DNA from: UBA935 sp031555615
Lineage (GTDB): Bacteria > Bacillota > Clostridia > Lachnospirales > Lachnospiraceae
Reading direction: 5' to 3'
NCBI GenBank assembly: GCA_031555615.1
Contig: JAVBUF010000010.1
Location: 62,001-126,000 of the forward strand
DNA: 64,000 nucleotides
Shown: piece after piece, positions 16,238 to 25,131 of the stretch
Layout: each line of letters starts with the position of its first letter
Position numbering within the stretch: the stretch's first letter is position 1
Translations under genes and position numbers: made by a program
Notes under the pieces: model-generated
The model's input: only the letters and a program-made list of their open reading frames with translations
What the model was told of the DNA's origin: nothing
Databases searched by the model: none

Positions 16238-18784
16238 ATGAACTCATTTATTGAAATAAAGGGAGCAAAAGAAAATAATCTCAAAAATATTTCCTTACGG
16301 ATCCCGAAGAATAAGCTGGTGGTATTTACGGGGCTTTCAGGAAGCGGAAAATCATCCTTTGCCTTAGATACCCTTCAAAAAGAATGTCAAAGACAGTATA
16401 TGGAATCTATGGGGATGATAACCGATTTTATCAGCAAGCCGAAGGTTGACAGTATTATTGGTTTATCTCCATCCATCAGTATCGATCAAAGAAATAATAA
16501 CCGCAATCCCCGTTCTACAGTAGGTACTGTTACGGAAGTTTTTACTTATTTGCGGATATTGTTTGCCAAGCTGGGTACAAGAAAATGTCCTCATTGCGGT
16601 GAGCTGATACGCCAGTCCTTTGAGACGGGCATAGAGGCGGATGCCATGCCGGAGAGTGATTCAGGGGAAGGCGGCCTTGACAGCTATGATGTACAGGAAA
16701 GTCTGCTTGCCTGCCCCTCCTGTGGAGAAAAGTTTCCGGAACTGTCTATGAGCCACTTTTCTTTTAATAAACCGGAGGGTGCCTGTCCTGAATGTAAGGG
16801 GCTTGGCGTAGTCAATACGCCTGACCTTCAAAAGATTATTAATGCTGATTTAAGTATTATCGATGGCGCTATTCATGGTTGGGATAAATTTTACATTGAT
16901 CGATATTCAGAGACAATTGAAAATGCAGGCAGTCATTATGGGTTCTCCATCAGTGCAAGTGAACCGTTGAAAAATTTTGGCCAGGTGCAAATGGACTTTT
17001 TGCTTCATGGTGCATTAAGTCCGCAGTTTTGCAGACATTTTCCCGGCGTCAAACCGCCTAAAACGGTTCCGGAAGGACGGTTTGAGGGTATTGTTACCAA
17101 TATTGTCAGACGACACTCTGAAATGAGAAGCGGTTCAAAGGATAAATTAAGCAGTCTGTTTCATCAACGGGTCTGCACCGAATGTAATGGGGTGCGTTTG
17201 CGGAAAGAAAGTATTGCAGTTACAGTGGGGGACATTAATATTATCGAACTCTGTCAAAAATCACTGGACGACGTTTTAGGCTGGATTCAGAAATTACCCT
17301 TGTGTACGACACCAGAGGCTTTACAAATCGCAAAGCCCATCATTGATGATTTAGAACAAAGAATCAAACGGCTTTTGGATGTCGGTGTCGGTTATTTGAA
17401 TATGGAGCGCGCGGCAGTTACCCTTTCGGCAGGAGAAGCCCAGCGGCTGAGACTGGCCTCCCTGTTGGGCAGCGGCCTTACGGGGGTTCTGTATGTGCTG
17501 GACGAGCCCACCACCGGCCTCCATGCCCGGGATACCAAAAGACTGATTAACGTTCTGAAAAAATTGCGGGATCTGGGCAATACGGTCCTGGTGATCGAAC
17601 ATGATATGGAAATGATGCAAGCTGCTGATTATATTGTTGACTTTGGACCGGAGGCCGGAAAGGGTGGTGGTGAAATCGTGGTTGTGGGAGCACCTGCCGA
17701 AGTCGCCGCCTGTGAATCTTCCCTGACGGGACGTTATCTTTCCGGTGCCGATAAAATCAATATTCCCCTGAAAAGAAGAGCCGGCAACGGAAAATACATT
17801 TCCATAGGTAATGCCCATAAGCACAATCTGAAAAATATCGATGTAGATTTGCCATTGGGGATGCTTGTTTCCCTGACCGGGGTATCCGGCAGTGGAAAAT
17901 CCAGTTTGCTGTTTGATATTCTTGGCCGTGAAGGCGAGATTTATTTTGGTCACTCCAAAGAACAGTCTGATCATTTGGAGATTTCAGGATGGGAGAATGT
18001 CAGTGATATTATTACCATTGATCAATCACCAATCGGCAGAACAAGCCGCTCCAATGCAGCAACCTACACGGATGTTTTTTCCTATATCAGAGATTTATAT
18101 GCTTCTTTGCCGGAAGCAAAAAAGAAGAAGCTTCAGCCAAAGCACTTTTCCTTTAATGTGGCCGGGGGCAGATGTGAGAAATGTGAAGGAAACGGTGAGC
18201 TTACCATAGCTATGCACTTTCTGCCGGATGTTCAGGTCAAATGTCCGGTTTGCCACGGACAGCGATTTCAGAAAAGTATTTTAGAGGTGCGATACAAAGG
18301 TTTTAGTATTTCCGATGTCTTACAAATGACCATTACAGATGCTATCGCTGTATTCCGAGATATTGAACCGATTATGGACAGGTTGTCGGTGCTGCAGAAG
18401 GTTGGACTTGGCTATTTGAGTCTGGGGCAGTCTGCTGCCACCTTGTCAGGCGGTGAGGCACAACGCATAAAACTGGCAAAGGAGCTTGGAAAGCGTGCAA
18501 ACGGACATACCCTTTATCTGTTGGATGAACCCACTACAGGACTTCATCCGGCAGATGTAAAAAAATTGATTGCGCTTCTGAATGAATTGGTAGACCAGGG
18601 CAATACCGTAATTACCGTTGAGCATAATCTTGATGTCATCGCAATGTCCGATTGGATGATTGATTTTGGACCGGAGGGCGGCGATGCCGGCGGAGAGATT
18701 ATCGCCCAGGGGACACCGGAGACAGTAGCGAAAACAGCTCGTTCTCAAACCGGAGCGTGCTTAAACACACTAATGTTCAAATAG
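16238..18784 (+). CDS. UvrA2/DrrC-type ABC ATPase (UvrA paralogue lacking the UvrB-binding domain)
   Basis: 848 aa with two ABC modules: Walker A TGLSGSGKSS at residues 31-40 and TGVSGSGKSS in the second half, signatures LSAGEAQR and LSGGEAQR, and two DEPTTGLH Walker B regions. Zinc modules CPHC (117-120), CPSC (159-162), CPEC, CEKC and CPVC are present. Only 38 residues separate CPHC from CPSC, where repair UvrA has about 130, so the UvrB-binding domain is missing. That defines the UvrA2 class, including DrrC of anthracycline producers, linked to resistance against DNA-binding drugs rather than normal excision repair. An ABC-2 efflux pair follows within 11 bp. Confidence 0.87.
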   Translation: MNSFIEIKGAKENNLKNISLRIPKNKLVVFTGLSGSGKSSFALDTLQKECQRQYMESMGMITDFISKPKVDSIIGLSPSISIDQRNNNRNPRSTVGTVTEVFTYLRILFAKLGTRKCPHCGELIRQSFETGIEADAMPESDSGEGGLDSYDVQESLLACPSCGEKFPELSMSHFSFNKPEGACPECKGLGVVNTPDLQKIINADLSIIDGAIHGWDKFYIDRYSETIENAGSHYGFSISASEPLKNFGQVQMDFLLHGALSPQFCRHFPGVKPPKTVPEGRFEGIVTNIVRRHSEMRSGSKDKLSSLFHQRVCTECNGVRLRKESIAVTVGDINIIELCQKSLDDVLGWIQKLPLCTTPEALQIAKPIIDDLEQRIKRLLDVGVGYLNMERAAVTLSAGEAQRLRLASLLGSGLTGVLYVLDEPTTGLHARDTKRLINVLKKLRDLGNTVLVIEHDMEMMQAADYIVDFGPEAGKGGGEIVVVGAPAEVAACESSLTGRYLSGADKINIPLKRRAGNGKYISIGNAHKHNLKNIDVDLPLGMLVSLTGVSGSGKSSLLFDILGREGEIYFGHSKEQSDHLEISGWENVSDIITIDQSPIGRTSRSNAATYTDVFSYIRDLYASLPEAKKKKLQPKHFSFNVAGGRCEKCEGNGELTIAMHFLPDVQVKCPVCHGQRFQKSILEVRYKGFSISDVLQMTITDAIAVFRDIEPIMDRLSVLQKVGLGYLSLGQSAATLSGGEAQRIKLAKELGKRANGHTLYLLDEPTTGLHPADVKKLIALLNELVDQGNTVITVEHNLDVIAMSDWMIDFGPEGGDAGGEIIAQGTPETVAKTARSQTGACLNTLMFK

Positions 18785-18794
18785 GAGGGACAAG

Positions 18795-19529
18795 ATGGGT
18801 AAAGCATTGATAGTAAAAGGATTACAAAAATCCTATGGAAATGTCCGGGCCATTGACGGCCTGGATTTAGAAGTGGAAAGCGGGGAGATTTTCGGTCTTC
18901 TGGGTCATAACGGGGCTGGAAAAACGACAAGTATTGAGTGTATACTGGGCGTGAAAACACCGGATGCGGGACATGTAGAGCTGCTTGGAATGAATCCCGT
19001 TATGGATCGGAAAAGACTGTTCGAACGAGTAGGGGTTCAATTTCAACAAACTAATTATCATGATAAAATCCGGGTGGCAGAAATCTGTGCAGTTACCGAA
19101 TCGCTTTACAAAAACCCGGCGGATTGGAAAAAACTGCTGGGGACATTTGGGCTGTCGGGAATGGAAAAGCGGACGGTGTCAGAACTGTCCGGTGGGGAAA
19201 GGCAAAGGCTGTCCGTATTATTGGCCCTGATCCCCAATCCGGAGTTTGTTTTTATGGACGAACTGACGACCGGGCTTGATTCCAGGGCCAGACGCAGCGT
19301 ATGGAAGTATTTGGAGGAGCTGAAGGCCGGTGGCTTGACCATTCTTTTGACATCTCACTATATGGATGAAGTGAAAGCTCTGTGTGACAGGATTTGTATT
19401 TTGAAGAAAGGTAAAACACTTATTGCAGGTACCGTTGAAGAAGTGGTTGCCAAGAGTCCATATGATAATTTGGAAGAAGCCTATTTGTGGTATTCGGGAG
19501 AGGAGGAAGTGCATGATGAAAACCTTTAA
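18795..19529 (+). CDS. ABC-2 type efflux ATPase (DrrA-like)
   Basis: A 244-aa single nucleotide-binding domain: Walker A GHNGAGKTT, Q-loop VGVQFQQ, signature LSGGERQR, Walker B VFMDELTTGLD and H-loop LTSH. The Walker B aspartate-glutamate pair is intact, but the usual proline after it is leucine (DELTT instead of DEPTT). It drives the permease encoded next, which overlaps its last codons. GGAGGGAC lies seven bases before the ATG, and the UvrA2 gene ends 11 bp upstream, so the genes form one operon. Export of a DNA-intercalating drug is inferred from that company. Confidence 0.9.
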   Translation: MGKALIVKGLQKSYGNVRAIDGLDLEVESGEIFGLLGHNGAGKTTSIECILGVKTPDAGHVELLGMNPVMDRKRLFERVGVQFQQTNYHDKIRVAEICAVTESLYKNPADWKKLLGTFGLSGMEKRTVSELSGGERQRLSVLLALIPNPEFVFMDELTTGLDSRARRSVWKYLEELKAGGLTILLTSHYMDEVKALCDRICILKKGKTLIAGTVEEVVAKSPYDNLEEAYLWYSGEEEVHDENL

Positions 19530-20259
19530 TGCCTTATTTAAGAGTGAGATGAAATTATCCTTCAGGGATATGAACATTCCGATTTTTGGTGTAATATTTC
19601 CCATTATAGTTGCGGTTATCGTTGGTCTGGTGAATGGGAATAAACCGGCATTTGAAGGCGCCGGCTACAGCTTTATCGCCCAATCTTTTGGTGCCTTTGC
19701 CGCCATTGCTATCTGTGCCACCGGTCTTATGGGGATGCCGCTGGTAGTGGCCGATTACCGGCATAAAAAAATACTAAAACGATACATGGTAACACCGGTC
19801 AGTCCAGTGCTGCTGTTATTGGTACAGTTTCTAATCAACCTGATTATGAGTGTTATTGCACTGGTACTGCTATATATTATTTGTTCTGTCTTTTGGGGAT
19901 ACCAAATGATGGGTAATGTGGGATGGTTTTTACTGTCTTATCTGCTGGTTATTTTTTCTATTTACAGCATTGGCATGATGCTGGCCAGTGTAGCACCGGA
20001 TATGAAAACTGCCAATCTGCTTTGTACACTGATTTATTTTCCGATGCTGTTCTTTTCAGGGGCGACAATTCCCTATGAAATTATGCCAAAAGGTGCTCAG
20101 CGGGTGATGGATGTGCTTCCGTTAACACATGGTATTAAATTGCTCAAAGGAACATCACGTGGGTTATCCATAGATAACATAATGGTTTCTATAGTTATAT
20201 TAAGCGTTATTTCATTGGTGTGTATTATTTTGTCTTTTAAATTTTTCAGATGGGAATAG
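19513..20259 (+). CDS. ABC-2 type permease (DrrB-like)
   Basis: About 248 aa with six hydrophobic segments and the ABC-2 signature region near the C-terminus (LIYFPMLFFSGATIPYEIMP, then a PLTHGIKLLKG segment). It pairs with the ATPase whose coding region it overlaps by 17 bp. ATG 19513 follows AGGAGG (19501-19506) by six bases; ATG 19516 is equally usable. It probably dimerises and exports a hydrophobic drug across the membrane. The overlap and order match the DrrAB type. Confidence 0.88.
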   Translation: MMKTFNALFKSEMKLSFRDMNIPIFGVIFPIIVAVIVGLVNGNKPAFEGAGYSFIAQSFGAFAAIAICATGLMGMPLVVADYRHKKILKRYMVTPVSPVLLLLVQFLINLIMSVIALVLLYIICSVFWGYQMMGNVGWFLLSYLLVIFSIYSIGMMLASVAPDMKTANLLCTLIYFPMLFFSGATIPYEIMPKGAQRVMDVLPLTHGIKLLKGTSRGLSIDNIMVSIVILSVISLVCIILSFKFFRWE

Positions 20260-20283
20260 CAGAATCAGATTGGAGGTGAGAGC

Positions 20284-21072
20284 ATGTATACACTGGATAG
20301 ATTATCGAAAATGAGCGGGATTCCGGCAGAGATGATTCAAGGTTATGAAAAAGCCGGGTTGCTATCCCCGCCAGATACCCATCATGATAAAAGAGAAAAC
20401 CTTTATACATCAGCCGAACTGATCATCCTGCATAAAATTGCAGCTCTTTCGCAGATGGGGTTTACCGTAGATGAATTAGTGCAGTTCCTAAATACTCCCC
20501 AACCAGAGACAGATTTGCAGAAGAAAGAACAGCTGGAACAGAAAATAAGCAGACTGAACCGGAAAATAACCGATTTGGACGACTATCTGTTAGGTGTGGG
20601 AGAGTGTAATATCGTGATCAAGTCATTGCCGGAAATAACTGTAGCGGCAAAGGATGTGAGAATATCAGATGTAAAGGAGCTTTACCAACTATCAAAGGAG
20701 TTCTATCAAGAGCTTGATGGGATTGGGTGTGAGATCCTTTCTGCCGAATATCGTTACATCGTATTCCATGGAGAAAAGTACGAAAAGCAGGATTTTAAGG
20801 TGCAGCTTTGCGCAGCGGTAAAAGAAGCAGGAGTGTCTACTGACACGATTCGATTTATGGTAATACCGGCGATTCCCAAGGCAGCTTGTTCTTACCATAA
20901 AGGTCCATACGATTCGCTGCACTTGACACGTACGTTCTCCGCTTTATGGATGGATTATCACGGCTATGTTATTGAGGGTGATTACCGGGAGATTTACATA
21001 GATGGTATATGGAATAAAGACACCGAAGATGAATGGCTGACAGCGATACAGGTTCCTTTGAAAGCTATATGA
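20284..21072 (+). CDS. MerR-family regulator with GyrI-like effector domain
   Basis: 262 aa: a MerR winged helix (residues 1-70, SGIPAEMIQGYEKAGLLSPP), a coiled-coil dimer helix (about 75-105) and a GyrI-like effector domain (about 110-260), the BmrR/TipA-type plan. Its HTH is slightly unusual: the conserved RYYE of MerR proteins reads GYEK. GGAGGTGAG precedes the ATG. Ending the efflux operon, it is probably the local drug sensor. The cassette thus carries two regulators with the same type of ligand domain on different DNA-binding scaffolds. Confidence 0.85.
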   Translation: MYTLDRLSKMSGIPAEMIQGYEKAGLLSPPDTHHDKRENLYTSAELIILHKIAALSQMGFTVDELVQFLNTPQPETDLQKKEQLEQKISRLNRKITDLDDYLLGVGECNIVIKSLPEITVAAKDVRISDVKELYQLSKEFYQELDGIGCEILSAEYRYIVFHGEKYEKQDFKVQLCAAVKEAGVSTDTIRFMVIPAIPKAACSYHKGPYDSLHLTRTFSALWMDYHGYVIEGDYREIYIDGIWNKDTEDEWLTAIQVPLKAI

Positions 21073-21084
21073 GTCAGATAAACA

Positions 21085-21117
21085 GGGCATATTTCTCAGT
21101 TGAGAAGTATGTCTTTT
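21085..21117 (+). terminator. Terminator of the UvrA2-ABC-MerR operon
   Basis: A stem of about 13 bp with three G-U pairs (GGGCATATTTCTC with GAGAAGTATGTCT), a four-base loop, then TTTT. Confidence 0.7.
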
Positions 21118-21184
21118 CTGTTGTAAGCATGTTGAATTTGAATAAAAAATTGCTAACCCGATTTTTTTAGGAATAAATGGTTAA

Positions 21185-21219
21185 CTTATTAAGTGAACAA
21201 ATACAATACACTTAATAAG
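21185..21219 (+). promoter_or_regulatory. Perfect 11-bp inverted repeat abutting a ribosome site
   Basis: CTTATTAAGTG (21185-21195) and CACTTAATAAG (21209-21219) are exact reverse complements 13 bp apart. The second arm touches the ribosome site GAGAGGA of the deacetylase gene. It could be a repressor operator or an mRNA hairpin limiting translation. Confidence 0.6.
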
Positions 21220-21230
21220 AGAGGATTTTT

Positions 21231-22241
21231 ATGAGCAGGGTGTTTTTTACTATTGTACTTTCGGTTTTGCTGTTCTTTTCAGGATGTATGCAAAAAAATC
21301 AACCAAATGACACCATTGATCAGGAAACGGTGATCTTTGACATCAGCGGAACATATGAAGCATTTACGAAAACCTATTTTCCAATAAATTATGGAGCCGA
21401 AAAGCAAGAAGAAATGATTTTACTTGATTACGGAACCATAACCCCCAATAAAAAACTGATTACGGATGTGATATACGACGGAACGAATATAAACTTTACG
21501 CCCATAACGGATCAAGGCATCGGAACCGCGTGGATTACCCTGATTGCTGAAGGCAAGGAACAAACAACTTATATTAAAATATATGATTTAAGCCGCCAGC
21601 TCGTTTCAATAGATTTTGACGATGGTCCCAGTGAATTTACAGATGATATTCTTGATACACTGACAGAAACCGGATTCAGCGCTACATTTTTTGTTACCGG
21701 AAAAGCCTATCAGGATGTTCGCCGTGTGTATGTAGGTGCTGAGCTTTACCCCGAAACATTAAAACGGGAAGCAATGAGTGGTCATCAAATCGGAAACCAT
21801 ACCTATGACCATCCGTGGAGAATTATGGATTATGATATTGGTCCGCCCGATCAGCAAAAGGATTGGATGGATTATAGCAGAAGTGAGGTCAGGGAGCAGG
21901 TAAAGCGGCTGGACAATTTAGTCTTTGATCTGGTGGGAGTTGTTCCGGAATACTTTGCGCCGCCTTATGGCCGTGACGTTCACCTAAAAGCAATTAAAAA
22001 AAATATTCCGGACCGATCAATTAATTGTAACGATACCGGTGATTGGATACCGGAAACAACCGCCGAAGAGATTGCGCAAAGAATCCTGGCTACCCCCGAT
22101 AACGCAACGGTACTGATGCATGATGTTTATCAAAAAACCGCCGCAGGTTTAAGAAAAGCACTCACATCTGCCGAAGCTGAAAAGTTTCAGTTTATGACAA
22201 CTTATGAGTTGGATATGATTCGGGGGCAGACCAGGCAATAA
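21231..22241 (+). CDS. Polysaccharide deacetylase lipoprotein (NodB domain, CE4)
   Basis: 336 aa. The lipobox FSGC gives Cys19. A small beta-rich domain (about 25-120) precedes the NodB barrel. Motif 1 FDDGP (129-133) gives catalytic Asp130 and metal Asp131; motif 2 HTYDH gives His190 and His194; motif 3 APPYG is at 243-247. The metal triad is complete, so deacetylation of peptidoglycan or another amino-sugar polymer at the outer membrane face is expected. It stands alone between a terminator and a convergent chemoreceptor gene. The inverted repeat before it implies dedicated control. Confidence 0.87.
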   Translation: MSRVFFTIVLSVLLFFSGCMQKNQPNDTIDQETVIFDISGTYEAFTKTYFPINYGAEKQEEMILLDYGTITPNKKLITDVIYDGTNINFTPITDQGIGTAWITLIAEGKEQTTYIKIYDLSRQLVSIDFDDGPSEFTDDILDTLTETGFSATFFVTGKAYQDVRRVYVGAELYPETLKREAMSGHQIGNHTYDHPWRIMDYDIGPPDQQKDWMDYSRSEVREQVKRLDNLVFDLVGVVPEYFAPPYGRDVHLKAIKKNIPDRSINCNDTGDWIPETTAEEIAQRILATPDNATVLMHDVYQKTAAGLRKALTSAEAEKFQFMTTYELDMIRGQTRQ

Positions 22242-22259
22242 ATTGAAGCAATTTAGGAA

Positions 22260-23981
22260 TTAATTTATTTTGAATTTTTTTACGGAATCACTTAAATCAA
22301 GAGCCATCTCATTGGTTTTATCGAGATTTTTGACTACCGCATCGGCATTCAGGGTTACCTCTCCGACCTGTGAGGCTACCAGGGTAGTGGTATGGGCACC
22401 CTCATTTGCGGCGCGGGCTACTTCGCTGATAGTGGAAACGATGGTCTGGATGGACGCCTGTAATTGTTCGGAGGTTGCACTCAGATCGGCGGTCATATCA
22501 TCCACATCTTTAGCATCATTGCTGTAATCATCTGTTGCACTCAGCATCGTATTGTAATCCCGGCTGACATCATTTTCCACAAAACCCAGAAGCTTGTTGG
22601 CATCATTTACCAGTAAGTCCACTGACTTGATTACAACCGAAGCCACTTCCAGTATCTTAGTGGCGGTTCCCTTTGAATTTTCAGCCAGGCTTCGGATTTC
22701 CTCGGCGACAACCGCAAATCCTTTTCCGGCTTCACCCGCTCTGGCTGCTTCGATAGCGGCATTCAGTGCCAGTAAGTTGGTCTGGTTGGTGATACTCAGG
22801 ATGGCATCGGCCAGTGAGTTGATTTGTTCTACTGCCTTGGCATCCTCCAGAGATTTCATCAGACCTTTCTGGATAGTCACAAAGGTAGTATCGGAAGTTT
22901 GCTTGGAGACGGTGAAGTCGGTTTTCAAATCACGGGCCCGGCGGGCAATATCACCGGCCAGTTTAGCCCCATCCAGTGATTTGGCGGAAACAACTTCCAC
23001 AGCATTGTCGATTTCCGACATGGTGGCATTTAATTCGTCTGAAGATGCAGCGGTTTCCTCCATTCCGGCAGCAAGCTCCTCAGTAGCTGCTGAAATTTCC
23101 TGAATATGTTCATTTAATTCTTTAAAATTCTTATTGGACTGTTGGGACATATCCAGCAGCGACTGGCTGGAATTAACAATATGAGATATAATATTGCGCA
23201 TATTATTCTTCATGGTATTCATGGAGCTGGAAAGAAGTCCCATTTCATCCTGTCGTATCAGCAGTTTCTGATCGAACTCAATGGTCAGATCGCCCCCGGC
23301 GATTCCTTCGGCAGCCTTCTGCATCTGTCTCATACCGCCAGTGATGGCCCGGGTAATCAGTACTGCCACGAAAACGGTAATTAAGATAGCTGCAATAATA
23401 ATGATCACAGTCAGGAGAATGGCTGCTTCAAAAGTATCGGTACCTTCTGCTTCTACAATCTGCATTTGTGTGGAATTCCAGTCCAGCATCGTATCCAATA
23501 TATCAAATACATCGGCACGGGCCTGACGGTAGGGACCATTCATCCTCAGATCATTGAGGGCATCATAATCTCCGGCGCTGGCATATTGCTCCAGTTCACT
23601 TACGGCATTCAGCATGGCAGTGGCGGCGGTTCTGAGCTTTGCCAGATTGGCAGTGTCTTCAGCATTACTGCCCAAATAAGATTCATAAGTGTCCATCAAT
23701 ACCTGGGCCTGACTATAGGAATCAGCAATAGTCTGGATGCGGGAATCAACATCAGCCTGATCATAGGTGTTGCACAATCCCATAACATCAGCGCGGATAT
23801 CCCGCATACGGGAATCAACATCACTGATGGCAGTCATGCTTAATCCGCTGATATACATGTCATCCTGTCCGTTATCCAGTTTGTTTAAGTTACTATAGCT
23901 GATAAGACCCAAAATGCAAATAGAAATAATTGATATGGCAAAAGCCAGAGTTAGCTTTACACCGATTTTTAAGTTACTCAT
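22260..23981 (-). CDS. Methyl-accepting chemotaxis protein
   Basis: 573 aa: TM1 (about 9-29), a four-helix-bundle extracellular sensor (about 30-185), TM2 (about 188-212), HAMP (about 213-265) and a cytoplasmic signalling rod. The rod contains the conserved tip segment with LNAAIEAARAGEAGKGF and VVAEEIRSLAENS, the site that contacts CheA and CheW. The ligand is not predictable. It indicates a motile organism, although no other chemotaxis gene lies in the window. Its stop lies 19 bp from that of the convergent deacetylase gene. Confidence 0.93.
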   Translation of the reverse strand: MSNLKIGVKLTLAFAISIISICILGLISYSNLNKLDNGQDDMYISGLSMTAISDVDSRMRDIRADVMGLCNTYDQADVDSRIQTIADSYSQAQVLMDTYESYLGSNAEDTANLAKLRTAATAMLNAVSELEQYASAGDYDALNDLRMNGPYRQARADVFDILDTMLDWNSTQMQIVEAEGTDTFEAAILLTVIIIIAAILITVFVAVLITRAITGGMRQMQKAAEGIAGGDLTIEFDQKLLIRQDEMGLLSSSMNTMKNNMRNIISHIVNSSQSLLDMSQQSNKNFKELNEHIQEISAATEELAAGMEETAASSDELNATMSEIDNAVEVVSAKSLDGAKLAGDIARRARDLKTDFTVSKQTSDTTFVTIQKGLMKSLEDAKAVEQINSLADAILSITNQTNLLALNAAIEAARAGEAGKGFAVVAEEIRSLAENSKGTATKILEVASVVIKSVDLLVNDANKLLGFVENDVSRDYNTMLSATDDYSNDAKDVDDMTADLSATSEQLQASIQTIVSTISEVARAANEGAHTTTLVASQVGEVTLNADAVVKNLDKTNEMALDLSDSVKKFKIN

Positions 23982-24148
23982 ATAATTCTCCTTCTCGTTT
24001 GTTCCGGATTTAATATCCTATTTGTTTATAGTATATTGCGTGACGGAACACAAGCAGAAAGAAAAAGTTCATCATTATCACTAATATGGATTTCCTTTCA
24101 GAGGCAGGAAATAGTAACAATAGCTAGCTGGTTTGATTTAATCCTCCT

Positions 24149-24997
24149 TTAATTACTTTGGCCCTTTCTGAAATATTGCCGGAATTCCATTGGTGATGTG
24201 CCGGATATATCATGAAAGACATTACTGAAATAGTTTCCATTACAAAAACCCAACTGCATAGCAATATCGCTGACAGACAGATCGGTATTTGTCAGCAGAT
24301 TCTGGGCCATTCTGATTTTATAACATTTCAAATAGGTTGTATAGGAGGAACCCACAGCTTCCTTAAATCGCTTGGAAAAATGGGAGACGGATAAGCCGGC
24401 GATATCTGCCAGGTCTTTAATGGAAGGATTCTCCTGATAATGTAAATCCAAATAGAACAATATCTGCATAATTTCCTTATCCGCAGTATTCAGATGCCAT
24501 TCCGGGCCGGAATTAATGGTTCTGTTTCTCATAACGGTGAGCAGAAGATGGGTTAACATTCCCTGCAGCAATAATTCGGAATGTTGATCATAATGCTCAT
24601 ATTCATCAAGCATATCTTCCAATATCGTAATAATCTTGTGCTGGACAGGTTCTTCTAAAGGGTGAAAGATATGCGACATAAAGTCATCAAAAGAATGCTG
24701 TCCGATTTTCTTGATTAAAGGTTCAACCATCTGGTCGGTAAATTTTACCAGATAACGTTCATAGGGGGCCATGGATGAAAAGGTTGTATGCATGTAAAGA
24801 TCTTTGGGGATGGTGCCGAAAGTACCGGGATGGGAAAAATAAATGCCATGCGGTGTGGTGGTTTTCCGGTCTCCGCTGACTAAAAAGGAAGCCCCATAAA
24901 AATCCCTGTAGATGTCGCTGGAACGCATACTGAATTCAGCGTCTTTCTTTAACAGTTCGATATGGATATTGTATCCGTTTTTTAATGGTGCCGGCAT
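24149..24997 (-). CDS. AraC-family regulator of the adjacent ABC exporter
   Basis: 282 aa. Residues about 10-130 form a cupin-like sensor half. Residues about 175-278 are the paired HTH (SIKDLADIAGLSVSHFSKRFKEA and SDIAMQLGFCNGNYFSNVF). GGAGGGGACAT precedes the ATG. It is divergent from the two ABC genes starting 135 bp away, the usual layout of an activator and its transporter operon. The effector is unknown. Confidence 0.88.
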   Translation of the reverse strand: MPAPLKNGYNIHIELLKKDAEFSMRSSDIYRDFYGASFLVSGDRKTTTPHGIYFSHPGTFGTIPKDLYMHTTFSSMAPYERYLVKFTDQMVEPLIKKIGQHSFDDFMSHIFHPLEEPVQHKIITILEDMLDEYEHYDQHSELLLQGMLTHLLLTVMRNRTINSGPEWHLNTADKEIMQILFYLDLHYQENPSIKDLADIAGLSVSHFSKRFKEAVGSSYTTYLKCYKIRMAQNLLTNTDLSVSDIAMQLGFCNGNYFSNVFHDISGTSPMEFRQYFRKGQSN

Positions 24998-25131
24998 AGA
25001 TGTCCCCTCCTTTTATAAGATTATTACATAGATTATCCCCATATTCAATAGAAAAACAAATGAAATCTACAAAAATATACGGTACAATTGGCAAGTAATA
25101 GAACGTATAGGATGGAATGAGGGAAGGAAAT

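Noticed and set aside
16238..18784. Housekeeping excision-repair UvrA
   Set aside because: The 100-residue UvrB-binding insert is absent and the gene sits in an efflux operon, so a UvrA2-type role is more likely.
22270..23843. Several long open frames on the plus strand across the chemoreceptor gene
   Set aside because: They are antisense shadows; the minus-strand frame has all chemoreceptor domains in order and the plus frames have no ribosome sites or domain logic.
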